Shown here piece after piece: positions 35,358 to 43,173 of a DNA stretch of 64,000 bases. The translations under genes were made by a program, and so were the position numbers. Source of the DNA: Promicromonospora panici (lineage in GTDB: Bacteria; Actinomycetota; Actinomycetes; Actinomycetales; Cellulomonadaceae); the NCBI RefSeq assembly GCF_900608595.1, contig NZ_UWYY01000011.1, positions 62,001 through 126,000 of the forward strand. The letters run 5' to 3'. The number at the start of each line of letters is the position of its first letter. Positions within the stretch are counted from its first letter, which is position 1. The notes beneath the pieces are model-generated. The model was not told where the DNA came from and searched no databases. It saw only the letters and a list, made by a program, of their open reading frames with translations.

Positions 35358-36521
35358 TTACTCGCCGTCCTCGCAGGCGAGACCGTTCTGGTTCCCGTCG
35401 AGGTGCGGCAGGTAACCCGGCTCCCCGTTCGGGAGAGGGGCGGCACCGGCGGCGCGCACGGCGTCGCAGTTCCAGTAGAAGACGGTGCCGGGATTTCCAC
35501 CGTTCCCGTTGTCGTCGTCCTCCTGGTCCTCCTGCTGTTGCTCCTCCTGCTGTTGCTCCTGCTGCTTGAGCGCCGTCTCCCGCTCCTCGAGCTGAGCCTC
35601 GCGCTTGCCGAGCTCCTGCTCGCGTGCGGCGACCTCGTCGCGCTGCTTATCGACCTGGGCGCGTTCCGACTCGATCTCGGCGCGCTGGTCGTCGATCTGG
35701 GACTGGATGTTCTGCGCGTCGGTGATCGCCTGGTTCGCGTCGGCCTGCTGGCCGGCGGTGATGACCACACCGACGATCACGCCGAGGGCGAGACCTGCCA
35801 CGCCGATGGCGATCATCAGCCCGGCGCCCGGCGCGCGCCGACGTCCGGTCCCGGCGGGGCGCGGTCCCGTCGGCACGACACCCGCGGGCACAGGTCCAGG
35901 CGGCATGGGTCCGCGCGGGCCGGGCTGGTTGACGTCGTCGATGCTCAGCGGGCCGGGTCGCGGCCCGGAGGCCGGTGGCGCCGAACCCCGGCCGCCGAGA
36001 CCCTTGAGGGCGGCGAGCACGCCGGTGGTCGGCTTCCGCGGTGCCTCGGGGGGCGGTGGCGGTGGTGCCATGCCGGGCGCCGGCGGGTAGACCGGCTGCG
36101 GGCCCGAGCCCGGCCGGGGCGGTCCGGGAGCCGGGGGAGCGCCGATCGGGGCCATGGTCATGGTCGAACCCATCGCCTCGGCGGGCGACATGGCGGGCAC
36201 GTTCTGCACCACCGTCGGGGCGGGAGCGGCCGCGGGGCGGTTGCCGCCACCCGGGGCGTCGACGACCTGGATCGCGACGGTCCTGGTGTCGGCGTCCGCC
36301 GGGCCGGCACTGGCCGAGGCAGGCGGCGGGGCGGAGACGGGGGGCGCAGGTGGCGCCGCGGTGCGGTTTCCGCCGTCCGGCTGAGGAGTGTCGGGCCGGT
36401 CGACCCAGTAGTTCCACCCGGGCGGGGCCGGAGGCCACGACGGGTCCGGAGCCCAGTTGGAGTCGGGTCGGAATCCCGGGGGCACCTGCCAACCCGGAGG
36501 CGGGTTGAAGCGCACGGGCAT
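35358..36521 (-). CDS. Membrane protein with Pro-rich N-terminus, coiled coil and C-terminal excalibur domain
   Basis: A 387-aa protein. The first ~225 residues are Pro/Gly/Ala-rich and begin with PPPGWQVPPGF and PPGWNYWVD, like proteins with DUF2510-type WW-like motifs. One membrane helix (~233-255) follows, then a charged coiled coil (~258-335: QIDDQRAEIESERAQVD) running into a Gln/Glu/Asp tract. The C-terminal ~40 residues are an excalibur calcium-binding domain (YWNCDAVRAAG ... HLDGNQNGLACE). It is probably anchored with the Ca2+-binding end outside. ATG 36521 has AAGGAGC upstream. Function is unknown. Confidence 0.85.
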   Translation of the reverse strand: MPVRFNPPPGWQVPPGFRPDSNWAPDPSWPPAPPGWNYWVDRPDTPQPDGGNRTAAPPAPPVSAPPPASASAGPADADTRTVAIQVVDAPGGGNRPAAAPAPTVVQNVPAMSPAEAMGSTMTMAPIGAPPAPGPPRPGSGPQPVYPPAPGMAPPPPPPEAPRKPTTGVLAALKGLGGRGSAPPASGPRPGPLSIDDVNQPGPRGPMPPGPVPAGVVPTGPRPAGTGRRRAPGAGLMIAIGVAGLALGVIVGVVITAGQQADANQAITDAQNIQSQIDDQRAEIESERAQVDKQRDEVAAREQELGKREAQLEERETALKQQEQQQEEQQQEDQEDDDNGNGGNPGTVFYWNCDAVRAAGAAPLPNGEPGYLPHLDGNQNGLACEDGE

Positions 36522-36665
36522 GGTTGCTCCTTCGATACGGTCGGCCCCACTATCGGCCATCCAGGCGGGTTGACGCCAGAACCTGGGGCCGAACCGGACA
36601 TATCTACCGCCTGTGAGGGCGACAGTAGCGCGCCTGTGTCAGGGGTCACTGGTAGACCTGGGGGC

Positions 36666-39600
36666 ATGTTCCTCCTGGAGCGCGACGACACAGGCACCCT
36701 CGTGCACTCGGCAAGCGACCTCGTGATCGCCGGCGAGTGCGAGTTCCGCCTGCTGAGACGCTTGGACGAGCTGCTCGGCCGCAGCCCGCGCCGGCCGCGC
36801 GAGGAGGACGAGATGCTCGCCCGCACCGCGGCGCTCGGCGAGGACCACGAACGCCGCGTCCTCGACGGTCACCTGCGCACGTTCGGCCCCGCCGACGACG
36901 GCCGCGCGGGGGGCGTGCTCGAGGTCGCACCCGCGCGCCGGATGTCCCGCGACGAGCTGGTCGACGCGCACGCGCGCACGCTGGCCGCGATGGAGCAGCG
37001 GGCCGACGTCGTCTACCAGGCCTCGTTCTTCGACGGCCGGTTCCACGGCCGGGCCGACTTCCTGGTGCGTGACCCGCTCGGCGAGATGGCGCACCCCGGC
37101 AACCCGGGCGGCGTCATGCCGCGGTACGCCGTGCACGACTCCAAGCTCGCGCGCCGCACCAAGGTCCGGGCCCTGCTCCAGCTCGCCGCGTACGCCGACC
37201 AGCTCATGGGCGCGCGGATCGACCCGACCGACGAGGTGCACCTCGTGCTCGGCACCGGGGAGACCACGTCCCACCGGCTCGCCGACCTGCTGCCGGTCTT
37301 CCGCAAGCGGCGCGCGCGGCTCCTCGAAATCCTGGACGCCCACGTGTCCGACGACGCCCCGGTGAGCTGGGCAGACGACCGGTACCTGGCCTGCGGCAAG
37401 CTCCGGGACTGCCCCGACTGCGCGGACGCCGCCGCCCGGAGCCGCGACGTCCTGCTCGTCGGCGGAGTGTACGGGGCGCAGCGGGTGAAGTTGTCGGCGG
37501 CAGGGATCTCCACGATCGACACGCTGGCGGCAGCCACGGAGCCGCCGGACGGCATGGCCGCCGCACGGTTCGAGGGCCTGCGCGCCCAGGCGCGCCTCCA
37601 GCTCGGGCTCGACGACGGCGACGGCTCGGTAGCCCTCGACCATCTGCCCGACGGCGTCGACCCCGACGGGCCCGACGCGCGGCTGCGCTGGCAGCTCACC
37701 GCAACCGAGGCCATCGACCGGCTCCCGCCGCCGAGCCCTGGCGACGTGTTCTTCGACTTCGAAGGCGATCCGCTGTGGGAGGCGGCGCGCCTGCCCGGCG
37801 ACGACCAGGCGCCGGCGATGGGTCTCGACTACCTCTTCGGCTGGGTCGAGCGCCCCGGCCCGGACGGCGGGACCCCGCCCTTCCACGGGCTCTGGGCGGA
37901 CGACCTGACGGGGGAGCGGGACGCGCTCGTCCGGTTCGTGGACTACCTCAACGCACGCCTCCAGACCTACCCGGACCTGCACGTCTACCACTACGCCGCG
38001 TACGAGAAGACGCACCTGCTCTCTATCGCGGCACGACACGGTGTGTACGAGGACGAGGTGGACCAGCTGCTGCGCGACGGCGTGCTGGTCGACCTCTATG
38101 CGGTGGTCCGGTCGTGCCTGCGCATCTCGAACCGGTCCAAGTCGATCAAGAAGCTCGAGCCGCTCTACATGCAGGACGACCCCGCGCGCGAGGGGGTGAC
38201 GAGCGCTACGGCGTCGGTCACCGAGTACGCGGAGTACGCGAAGCTCGCCGCCGACGGGGACGAACGGGCGGCGGGGCTCAAGCAGCGGATCCTGGACTAC
38301 AACGAGTACGACTGCCGGTCTACCTTGCGGTTGCTCGACTGGTTGAGGTTTGCGCGGTCGTCGGCCTCGTTGGTGGAGCCCTCGTCGGTCGAGCCTGTCG
38401 AGACCGCCGTGGGGAGCGAGAACGCGCGCGCATTCTCGCTCCCTACGGCCTCCGCTGCCGGGTCTCCCGAGGAGGAGGGTGAGGAGTCTCCTCGGGTGGT
38501 CGCTCGGCGCGAGGGGCGGGCTCGGCGGCTGGCGCTGGCCGGGGAGATCTCCGCGCGGGTCGGCGAGAACCGGGGGGAGCGGTCGCTCGAGGTGCAGGCG
38601 CTCGCGCTGCTCGGGGCCGCCGTCGGGTACTACCAGCGTGAGGAGAAGCCGTTCTGGCTGGAGCACTACGCGCGGCTGGAGCTGCCGCTGGACGAATGGC
38701 CGGGTCGGCGGTCGACGTTCCACGTGGAACGTTCGACCGTGCTGCGGGACTGGAGCGTCGTCGGGCGCGACCGGCTGCCGTCCCGGGAGATCGAGCTGGT
38801 GGGGCGCATGCTGGACGGGTCGCGGATCGACGGCTCCGACCTCGGGGCCGGAGACGCCGTGTACGTGCTGTACGACCAGCCGGTGCCGCCCGCCGTGGGT
38901 GAGCTGGAGGCGCGGGCCGTGCGGGGCGAGCATTCCGGCGGCCTGATCCAGGAGACCCGGGAGCTCGTCGGTGACCGGGACGACGTACCGCGCGGGCGCG
39001 ACGTGGTGATCCTGCGCGAGCGGCTCTCGGGAGGAGCCGAGCCGCACGACCAGGTGCCCGTCGCGCTCGCGCCGCAGCGCGGTCCTGCGCACGACGCGCA
39101 GGAGCAGGCGGTCGAGGAGGCGGCCCGCGCCGCCCTCGCCTCCTGGGACGCGAACCGCTCGCTGCCCGACGGCGCCGCCGTCGACCTGCTGCGTCGGCGA
39201 CCGCCGCGGCTGATCGACCCTTCGACGGGCTCAGGACAGGGCACCTCGGCAGAGCTCGGCGGGACACTGCCCGAGCTCGGCCGCAGCGCCGGCGACGGCG
39301 GGCTCGACCTCGAGTCGGCGGTGCTGACCGCCGTCGAGCGGCTCGACCACTCCTACCTCGCGGTGCAGGGCCCGCCCGGCACCGGAAAGACCCACGTCGG
39401 CTCGCACGTCGTCGGCAAGCTGGTCGGCGCCGGGTGGCGGGTCGGCGTGGTGGCCCAGTCGCATGCGGCCGTCGAGAACATGCTGAGCGCTGTCGTCGAC
39501 AAGGCAGGTGTGCCGGTCGAGCTGGTGGCGAAGAAGCAGCGCGCGAAGGGCGCCGAGCAGGCCGGCGGCCAGCCGTGGCAGGAGCTGTCGAGCACCCAGC

Positions 39601-40514
39601 TCGCGGACTTCGCGGCGAACAGCTCCACCGGTTGCGTCGTGGGCGGCACCGCGTGGGACTTCGCGCACGAGCGCTGGCCCGACGGCGGGCTCGACCTGCT
39701 GGTCATCGACGAGGCGGGCCAGTTCTCGCTCGCGGACACGATCGCCGTCGGGCGCGCCGCGCAGCGGCTGCTCCTGCTCGGCGACCCGCAGCAGCTTCCG
39801 CAGGTCAGCCAGGGACGACATCCCGAACCGGTCGACGAGTCGGCGCTGGCGTGGCTCGCCGCCGGCAGCTCCGTGCTGCCCGACGGCCTCGGCTACCTGC
39901 TGCCCGAGTCATGGCGGATGCATCCGGACGTGTGCGCCGCCGTGTCCGAGCTCGCCTACGCCGGCCGGCTCTCCGCCCACCCGGTCACCACCACGCGGTC
40001 GCTCGACGGCGTGGCGCCCGGCGTCGTGCACGTCCCGGTCTCCCACGAGGGGCGTTCGACGTCGTCCCCGGAGGAGGCCGCCGAGGTCGTGCGCCAGGTG
40101 CAGGGCGTCATCGGGCGGACGTGGGCGCCGGGCGGCGGTCGCCCACCCCGCCCCGTGGGACCCGACGACGTCGTGGTGGTCGCCGCCTACAACGCCCAGG
40201 TCCACCTCGTGCGCGAAGCGCTACGCGCGGCGGGTCTCGGCGGGGTGCCAGTCGGCACCGTGGACATGTTCCAGGGGCGGGAGGCGCCGGTCGCGATCCT
40301 GACACTCGCCGCCTCGACGCCGGAGAACGTCTCCCGCGGCATGGGATTCCTGCTGTCGCGCAACCGCATCAACGTGGCGGTATCGCGCGCGCAGTGGCAG
40401 GCGGTGGTCATCTCGTCGCCCCGGCTCACCGACTACCTGCCAGGAGATCTGGAGGCCGACGGTGTCCGACACCTCATGGAGCTCGGCGGTTTCCTGCGCC
40501 TCATCGGCGCCTGA
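36666..40514 (+). CDS. TM0106-family RecB-like nuclease fused to SF1 (DNA2-like) helicase
   Basis: A 1282-aa fusion. The N-terminal ~500 residues form a RecB/Cas4-like nuclease of the TM0106 family, with GRADFLVRD, a KLARRTKVRALLQLAAYAD motif, and a Cys cluster CGKLRDCPDC (~242-251) that may hold a metal or Fe-S centre. An RNase H-like part follows, with FFDFEGDPLWE and DYNEYDC. The C-terminal half is a Dna2/Upf1-type SF1 helicase with Walker A QGPPGTGKTH (~901-910), DEAGQFS (~1014), GDPQQLPQ and a VDMFQGREAP ... AVSRA end. It probably processes DNA or RNA ends. Two family D repeats are translated within linkers (~570-610 and ~850-870). Confidence 0.88.
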   Translation: MFLLERDDTGTLVHSASDLVIAGECEFRLLRRLDELLGRSPRRPREEDEMLARTAALGEDHERRVLDGHLRTFGPADDGRAGGVLEVAPARRMSRDELVDAHARTLAAMEQRADVVYQASFFDGRFHGRADFLVRDPLGEMAHPGNPGGVMPRYAVHDSKLARRTKVRALLQLAAYADQLMGARIDPTDEVHLVLGTGETTSHRLADLLPVFRKRRARLLEILDAHVSDDAPVSWADDRYLACGKLRDCPDCADAAARSRDVLLVGGVYGAQRVKLSAAGISTIDTLAAATEPPDGMAAARFEGLRAQARLQLGLDDGDGSVALDHLPDGVDPDGPDARLRWQLTATEAIDRLPPPSPGDVFFDFEGDPLWEAARLPGDDQAPAMGLDYLFGWVERPGPDGGTPPFHGLWADDLTGERDALVRFVDYLNARLQTYPDLHVYHYAAYEKTHLLSIAARHGVYEDEVDQLLRDGVLVDLYAVVRSCLRISNRSKSIKKLEPLYMQDDPAREGVTSATASVTEYAEYAKLAADGDERAAGLKQRILDYNEYDCRSTLRLLDWLRFARSSASLVEPSSVEPVETAVGSENARAFSLPTASAAGSPEEEGEESPRVVARREGRARRLALAGEISARVGENRGERSLEVQALALLGAAVGYYQREEKPFWLEHYARLELPLDEWPGRRSTFHVERSTVLRDWSVVGRDRLPSREIELVGRMLDGSRIDGSDLGAGDAVYVLYDQPVPPAVGELEARAVRGEHSGGLIQETRELVGDRDDVPRGRDVVILRERLSGGAEPHDQVPVALAPQRGPAHDAQEQAVEEAARAALASWDANRSLPDGAAVDLLRRRPPRLIDPSTGSGQGTSAELGGTLPELGRSAGDGGLDLESAVLTAVERLDHSYLAVQGPPGTGKTHVGSHVVGKLVGAGWRVGVVAQSHAAVENMLSAVVDKAGVPVELVAKKQRAKGAEQAGGQPWQELSSTQLADFAANSSTGCVVGGTAWDFAHERWPDGGLDLLVIDEAGQFSLADTIAVGRAAQRLLLLGDPQQLPQVSQGRHPEPVDESALAWLAAGSSVLPDGLGYLLPESWRMHPDVCAAVSELAYAGRLSAHPVTTTRSLDGVAPGVVHVPVSHEGRSTSSPEEAAEVVRQVQGVIGRTWAPGGGRPPRPVGPDDVVVVAAYNAQVHLVREALRAAGLGGVPVGTVDMFQGREAPVAILTLAASTPENVSRGMGFLLSRNRINVAVSRAQWQAVVISSPRLTDYLPGDLEADGVRHLMELGGFLRLIGA
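38387..38452. repeat. Family D repeat with small hairpin inside the nuclease-helicase gene
   Basis: GGTCGAGCCTGTCGAGACC-type sequence at 38387-38405, followed by GGAGCGAGAA ... TTCTCGCTCC. It lies in frame in a low-complexity linker between the nuclease and helicase halves. The GAGCCTGTCGA core recurs at 39218-39241 and 50015-50033. Confidence 0.6.
39218..39241. repeat. Family D repeat inside the nuclease-helicase gene
   Basis: CCCTTCGACGGGCTCAGGACAGGG, a near match to the CTTCGACAGGCTCAGG sequence I know as a dispersed repeat in many actinobacterial genomes. It is in frame just before the helicase domain and encodes a Ser/Gly/Thr-rich segment. Confidence 0.7.
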
Positions 40515-40526
40515 CGCGAACCCTCC

Positions 40527-40662
40527 CGCCGAGGTAGAACTCTGGCGAGGTAGAACTCTGGCGAGGTAGAACTCTGGCGAGGTAGAACTGTGGCGAGGTA
40601 GGACCGCAGCGCCGTCTTGGTGCGCTGCGGTCCTACCTCGCCACAGTTCGACCTCGCCAGGA
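40527..40662. repeat. Family B array, copy 2: five 16-bp units plus inverted end
   Basis: Units GAGGTAGAAC (last GAGGTAGGAC) start at 40531, 40547, 40563, 40579 and 40595, all 16 bp apart. The end folds back: 40585-40612 pairs perfectly with 40622-40649 (28 bp). It lies between convergent genes, 12 nt after the stop of the nuclease-helicase. The last unit and its partner share a changed base, GGACC/GGTCC, showing paired change. Confidence 0.88.
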
Positions 40663-40671
40663 GGGGAGGGG

Positions 40672-41436
40672 TTAGAAGTCGCCGCCCCCGAAGTCGCCGC
40701 CGCCAAGGTCGCCCCCGCCGCCGCCGAACATGTCGCCGAAGAAACCGCCGCCGGCGTCGCCGCCCGCGTCACCACCTGCGTCGCCACCGGAGGCCTCAAC
40801 CGGTTCGGAACCGGCCTCCGCGCCTGGGTCGCCGCCCTCGGCACCGGCTTCCTCCGCGCCGCCGGCCTCGCCGCCGCTCTCCTCGCCACCGGCGAAGTCC
40901 TGCGCCGGGTCACCGAACGAGCTGCCGAACATCATGTCCGCCACGGCCGAGCCGATGACCATGCCGCCGATCGTGCCGAGCATGCTCGCGCCGAGGATCG
41001 AGCCGAAGCCCGGCCCGCGGCTCTGTCCGAAGTTGCGTTCCAGCGTGCCGGGATTGCGCATCTCCGCACGGGTGGCCATCCGGGCCAGGTCACGCGGGTC
41101 GTCCGACGTCGCTCGCTCGTTCGGCGGGACGTCCTCGCTGAGCTGGGCCAGGACCTGGTTCCGCTGCTCGGGCGTGAGCTGCGCGAACGCTTCGGCGTGT
41201 GCCTCCTCGACCCGCTCCGGCGGGGCCGTGCGGAGCAGGTAGCGGTAGCGCTCGATCGCCACCTCGTCTTCACTGCGGCCCGTGCTCGCGGCGGAGCCGT
41301 AGACGGGCGCCGTGCCGTACTCGGGGGTCTGGCCCGAGGACTGCCGGTACTGCTGCTGCGGCATTCTGCCGCCCTGGTACATGCCTGGGGTCTGCTCGCG
41401 CGGCTCGCGGCCAAGCAGTCGGTCGAGGAAGCCCAT
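40672..41436 (-). CDS. Hypothetical Gly-rich protein with hydrophobic glycine-zipper-like segment
   Basis: A 254-aa protein beginning with MGFLDRLLGREPREQ, a Gln/Tyr/Gly-rich stretch, then a helical region with YLLRTAPPERVEEAHAEAF and LTPEQRNQVLAQLSEDVPP. A Gly-rich hydrophobic segment (~155-180: SILGASMLGTIGGMVIGSAV) could enter a membrane. The last ~80 residues are Gly/Ala/Glu-rich and end in repeated GGGDFGGG, which may act as a flexible tail. I recognise the cation-binding-like N-terminus only as a common actinobacterial hypothetical. AAGGA precedes ATG 41436. Confidence 0.78.
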   Translation of the reverse strand: MGFLDRLLGREPREQTPGMYQGGRMPQQQYRQSSGQTPEYGTAPVYGSAASTGRSEDEVAIERYRYLLRTAPPERVEEAHAEAFAQLTPEQRNQVLAQLSEDVPPNERATSDDPRDLARMATRAEMRNPGTLERNFGQSRGPGFGSILGASMLGTIGGMVIGSAVADMMFGSSFGDPAQDFAGGEESGGEAGGAEEAGAEGGDPGAEAGSEPVEASGGDAGGDAGGDAGGGFFGDMFGGGGGDLGGGDFGGGDF

Positions 41437-41534
41437 GATGTAGTCCTTCGTAGGGTGACGGTCCACGTGGGGAACGCCCGGCACGGTCGCACGGTTCCGG
41501 ATCGCACCGGCGGTTCCCCTGAGAAAATGGCGAA

Positions 41535-41564
41535 GGCCCGGTCACCTCGAAAGGTGACCGGGCC
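41535..41564 (-). terminator. Hairpin terminator of the cold-shock gene
   Basis: GGCCCGGTCACCT (41535-41547) pairs perfectly with AGGTGACCGGGCC (41552-41564) around CGAA. On the minus strand it is followed by TTCGCCATTTTCTC. It lies between cspA and the next minus-strand gene. Confidence 0.85.
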
Positions 41565-41630
41565 GACGTCGTACAACCGGCGACGAGCTCGGACGAGCTC
41601 ACCACGAAGGCTGCGAAGTCTCTAAAGGGA

Positions 41631-41834
41631 TCAGATCGGGCGGATGTTCTCCGCCTGCAGGCCCTTGGGGCCCTGCTTCACGTCGAACTCGACGCGCTGG
41701 TTCTCCTCCAGCGAGCGGTAGCCGCTCGACTGGATCGCGCTGAAGTGGGCGAACACGTCCTGCCCACCGTCCTCGGGTGCAATGAACCCGAAGCCCTTCT
41801 CGGCGTTGAACCACTTGACGGTTCCGAATGCCAT
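41631..41834 (-). CDS. Cold-shock protein (CspA family)
   Basis: A 67-aa single cold-shock domain. RNP1 KGFGFI (14-19) and RNP2 VFAHF (27-31) are intact, and the [10 protein letters not shown] start is typical. It binds single-stranded RNA/DNA as a chaperone in cold or stationary conditions. AAGGAG precedes the ATG. The upstream ~220 bp contain no gene and may hold a structured 5' leader as in other csp genes. A strong terminator follows. Confidence 0.96.
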   Translation of the reverse strand: MAFGTVKWFNAEKGFGFIAPEDGGQDVFAHFSAIQSSGYRSLEENQRVEFDVKQGPKGLQAENIRPI

Positions 41835-42058
41835 GTACTGCTCCTTGCATGAGGCGACGACCCCGACCGTCGGGATCGCATAATCACGGTGTCGTCGTCA
41901 TCTCACGGAAGAACGATCGAGGCACTGCAACGCGTCCACTCTACCCGCCCAGGGCAAGGAAAGCCCGATCAATCGCGAGTGACTTGCGCCGAGGGGCGTC
42001 GGAGCCCGTCTCAGGGCTGCCATCGACGGGCCGGGAGTGCGGTGTTAGAACGGTTGAC

Positions 42059-42913
42059 ATGAGCGCAGCCACCGACATCCCGTCCGTCACCCTGAACAAC
42101 GGCGTCAAGGTTCCGCAGGTCGGTCTGGGCGTCTTCCAGGTGCCCGGCACCGGCACGCAGGCGTGCGTCGAGACCGCCCTCGAGCTCGGCTACCGGCACA
42201 TCGACACCGCCGCTGCCTACTACAACGAGGAGGGCGTCGGCGCGGCGGTCCGGGCGTCCGGCCTCCCGCGCGAGGAGATCTTCGTGACCACGAAGCTACG
42301 CAACGGCGACCAGAGCTACGAGACCGCCCTGCGTGCCTTCGAGAACAGCCGCCAGGCGCTCGGCCTCGACGTCGTCGATCTCTACCTCATCCACTGGCCC
42401 GTCCCCCGCCGCGACCTCTACGTCGAGACGTGGCGAGCGTTCGAGAAGCTGCTGGACGACGGCGCGGTCCGGGCGATCGGCGTCTCCAACTTCCTGCCGG
42501 AACACCTGGACCGCCTGGTCAGCGAGTCGGAGGTGGTGCCGGCGGTGAACCAGGTCGAGATCCACCCGACCTTCCGGCAGCCCGCCACCGTCGAGCGGAG
42601 CCGAGCCCACGGCATCGTCCTCGAGGCCTACTCGCCGCTCGGGCGGGGCGCGGACCTGGAGGCGCCCACGGTTGTCCGCATCGCCAACGAACTGGGCGTG
42701 ACCCCGGGCCAGGTCGTATTGCGCTGGCACGTACAGCACGGGTTGATCCTGATTCCGAAGTCCGTGAATCCGGAGCGAATGGCCACGAATATCGACTTGT
42801 TCTCGTTCTCGCTCAGCGAGGTGCAGATGTCCGATATCAATGCTCTGCACACCCCGGACGGCCGGATCGGCACGGACCCCGCTGTCGCCGCGTTCACACA
42901 GTTCAGGAGCTGA
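42059..42913 (+). CDS. Aldo-keto reductase
   Basis: A 284-aa NADPH-dependent aldo-keto reductase. The catalytic tetrad is visible: Asp49 and Tyr54 in HIDTAAAYYNEE, Lys79 in VTTKLRNG, and His112 in DLYLIHWP. The NADP-binding end has LIPKSVNPERM. The sequence resembles 2,5-diketo-D-gluconate reductase-like AKR5 members, but substrate range in this family is wide. ATG 42059 has no clear ribosome binding site, so the message might be leaderless or the start weak. A GC palindrome follows. Confidence 0.92.
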   Translation: MSAATDIPSVTLNNGVKVPQVGLGVFQVPGTGTQACVETALELGYRHIDTAAAYYNEEGVGAAVRASGLPREEIFVTTKLRNGDQSYETALRAFENSRQALGLDVVDLYLIHWPVPRRDLYVETWRAFEKLLDDGAVRAIGVSNFLPEHLDRLVSESEVVPAVNQVEIHPTFRQPATVERSRAHGIVLEAYSPLGRGADLEAPTVVRIANELGVTPGQVVLRWHVQHGLILIPKSVNPERMATNIDLFSFSLSEVQMSDINALHTPDGRIGTDPAVAAFTQFRS

Positions 42914-42925
42914 CCCTGGGCCGGC

Positions 42926-42943
42926 GACCGCGGGCCCGCGGTC
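42926..42943 (+). terminator. GC-rich palindrome after the aldo-keto reductase
   Basis: GACCGCGGGCCCGCGGTC is a perfect 18-bp palindrome 13 nt after the stop. It lacks a T-run, as is usual for actinobacterial hairpins. Confidence 0.5.
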
Positions 42944-43066
42944 GGGCACCAGAAGGGACTTCCACCCCTCGCCGCCGGACCATTCTTCTTGCCCACTAAA
43001 GGCCTGATTTAGCCCCGATTCGGGGGCATCGCACGCCCGGGTCACATCATCGTAACGATCGAGTCG

Positions 43067-43111
43067 GTGTGACGGACTAGTCACACCCGCGTCACACAAT
43101 GTGGCTACGTT
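43067..43111 (+). promoter_or_regulatory. Probable promoter/operator of the branched-chain amino-acid binding-protein gene
   Basis: GTGTGAC (43067-43073) and GTCACAC (43080-43086) form an inverted repeat. GTCACACAATGTGGCTACGTT follows at 43091-43111, whose TACGTT (43106-43111) fits a -10 element. A similar arrangement precedes the permease operon at 44645-44690. The pair suggests common control. Confidence 0.55.
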
Positions 43112-43173
43112 CATCGCCACGACGAGGCAAGTCGCCACGTCCGGTTCACTCCCGCTCGAAGGGGACCAGCAGA

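Noticed and set aside
40527..40662. CRISPR array
   Set aside because: Regular 16-bp units have no unique spacers, units invert in the second half, and no cas genes are nearby.
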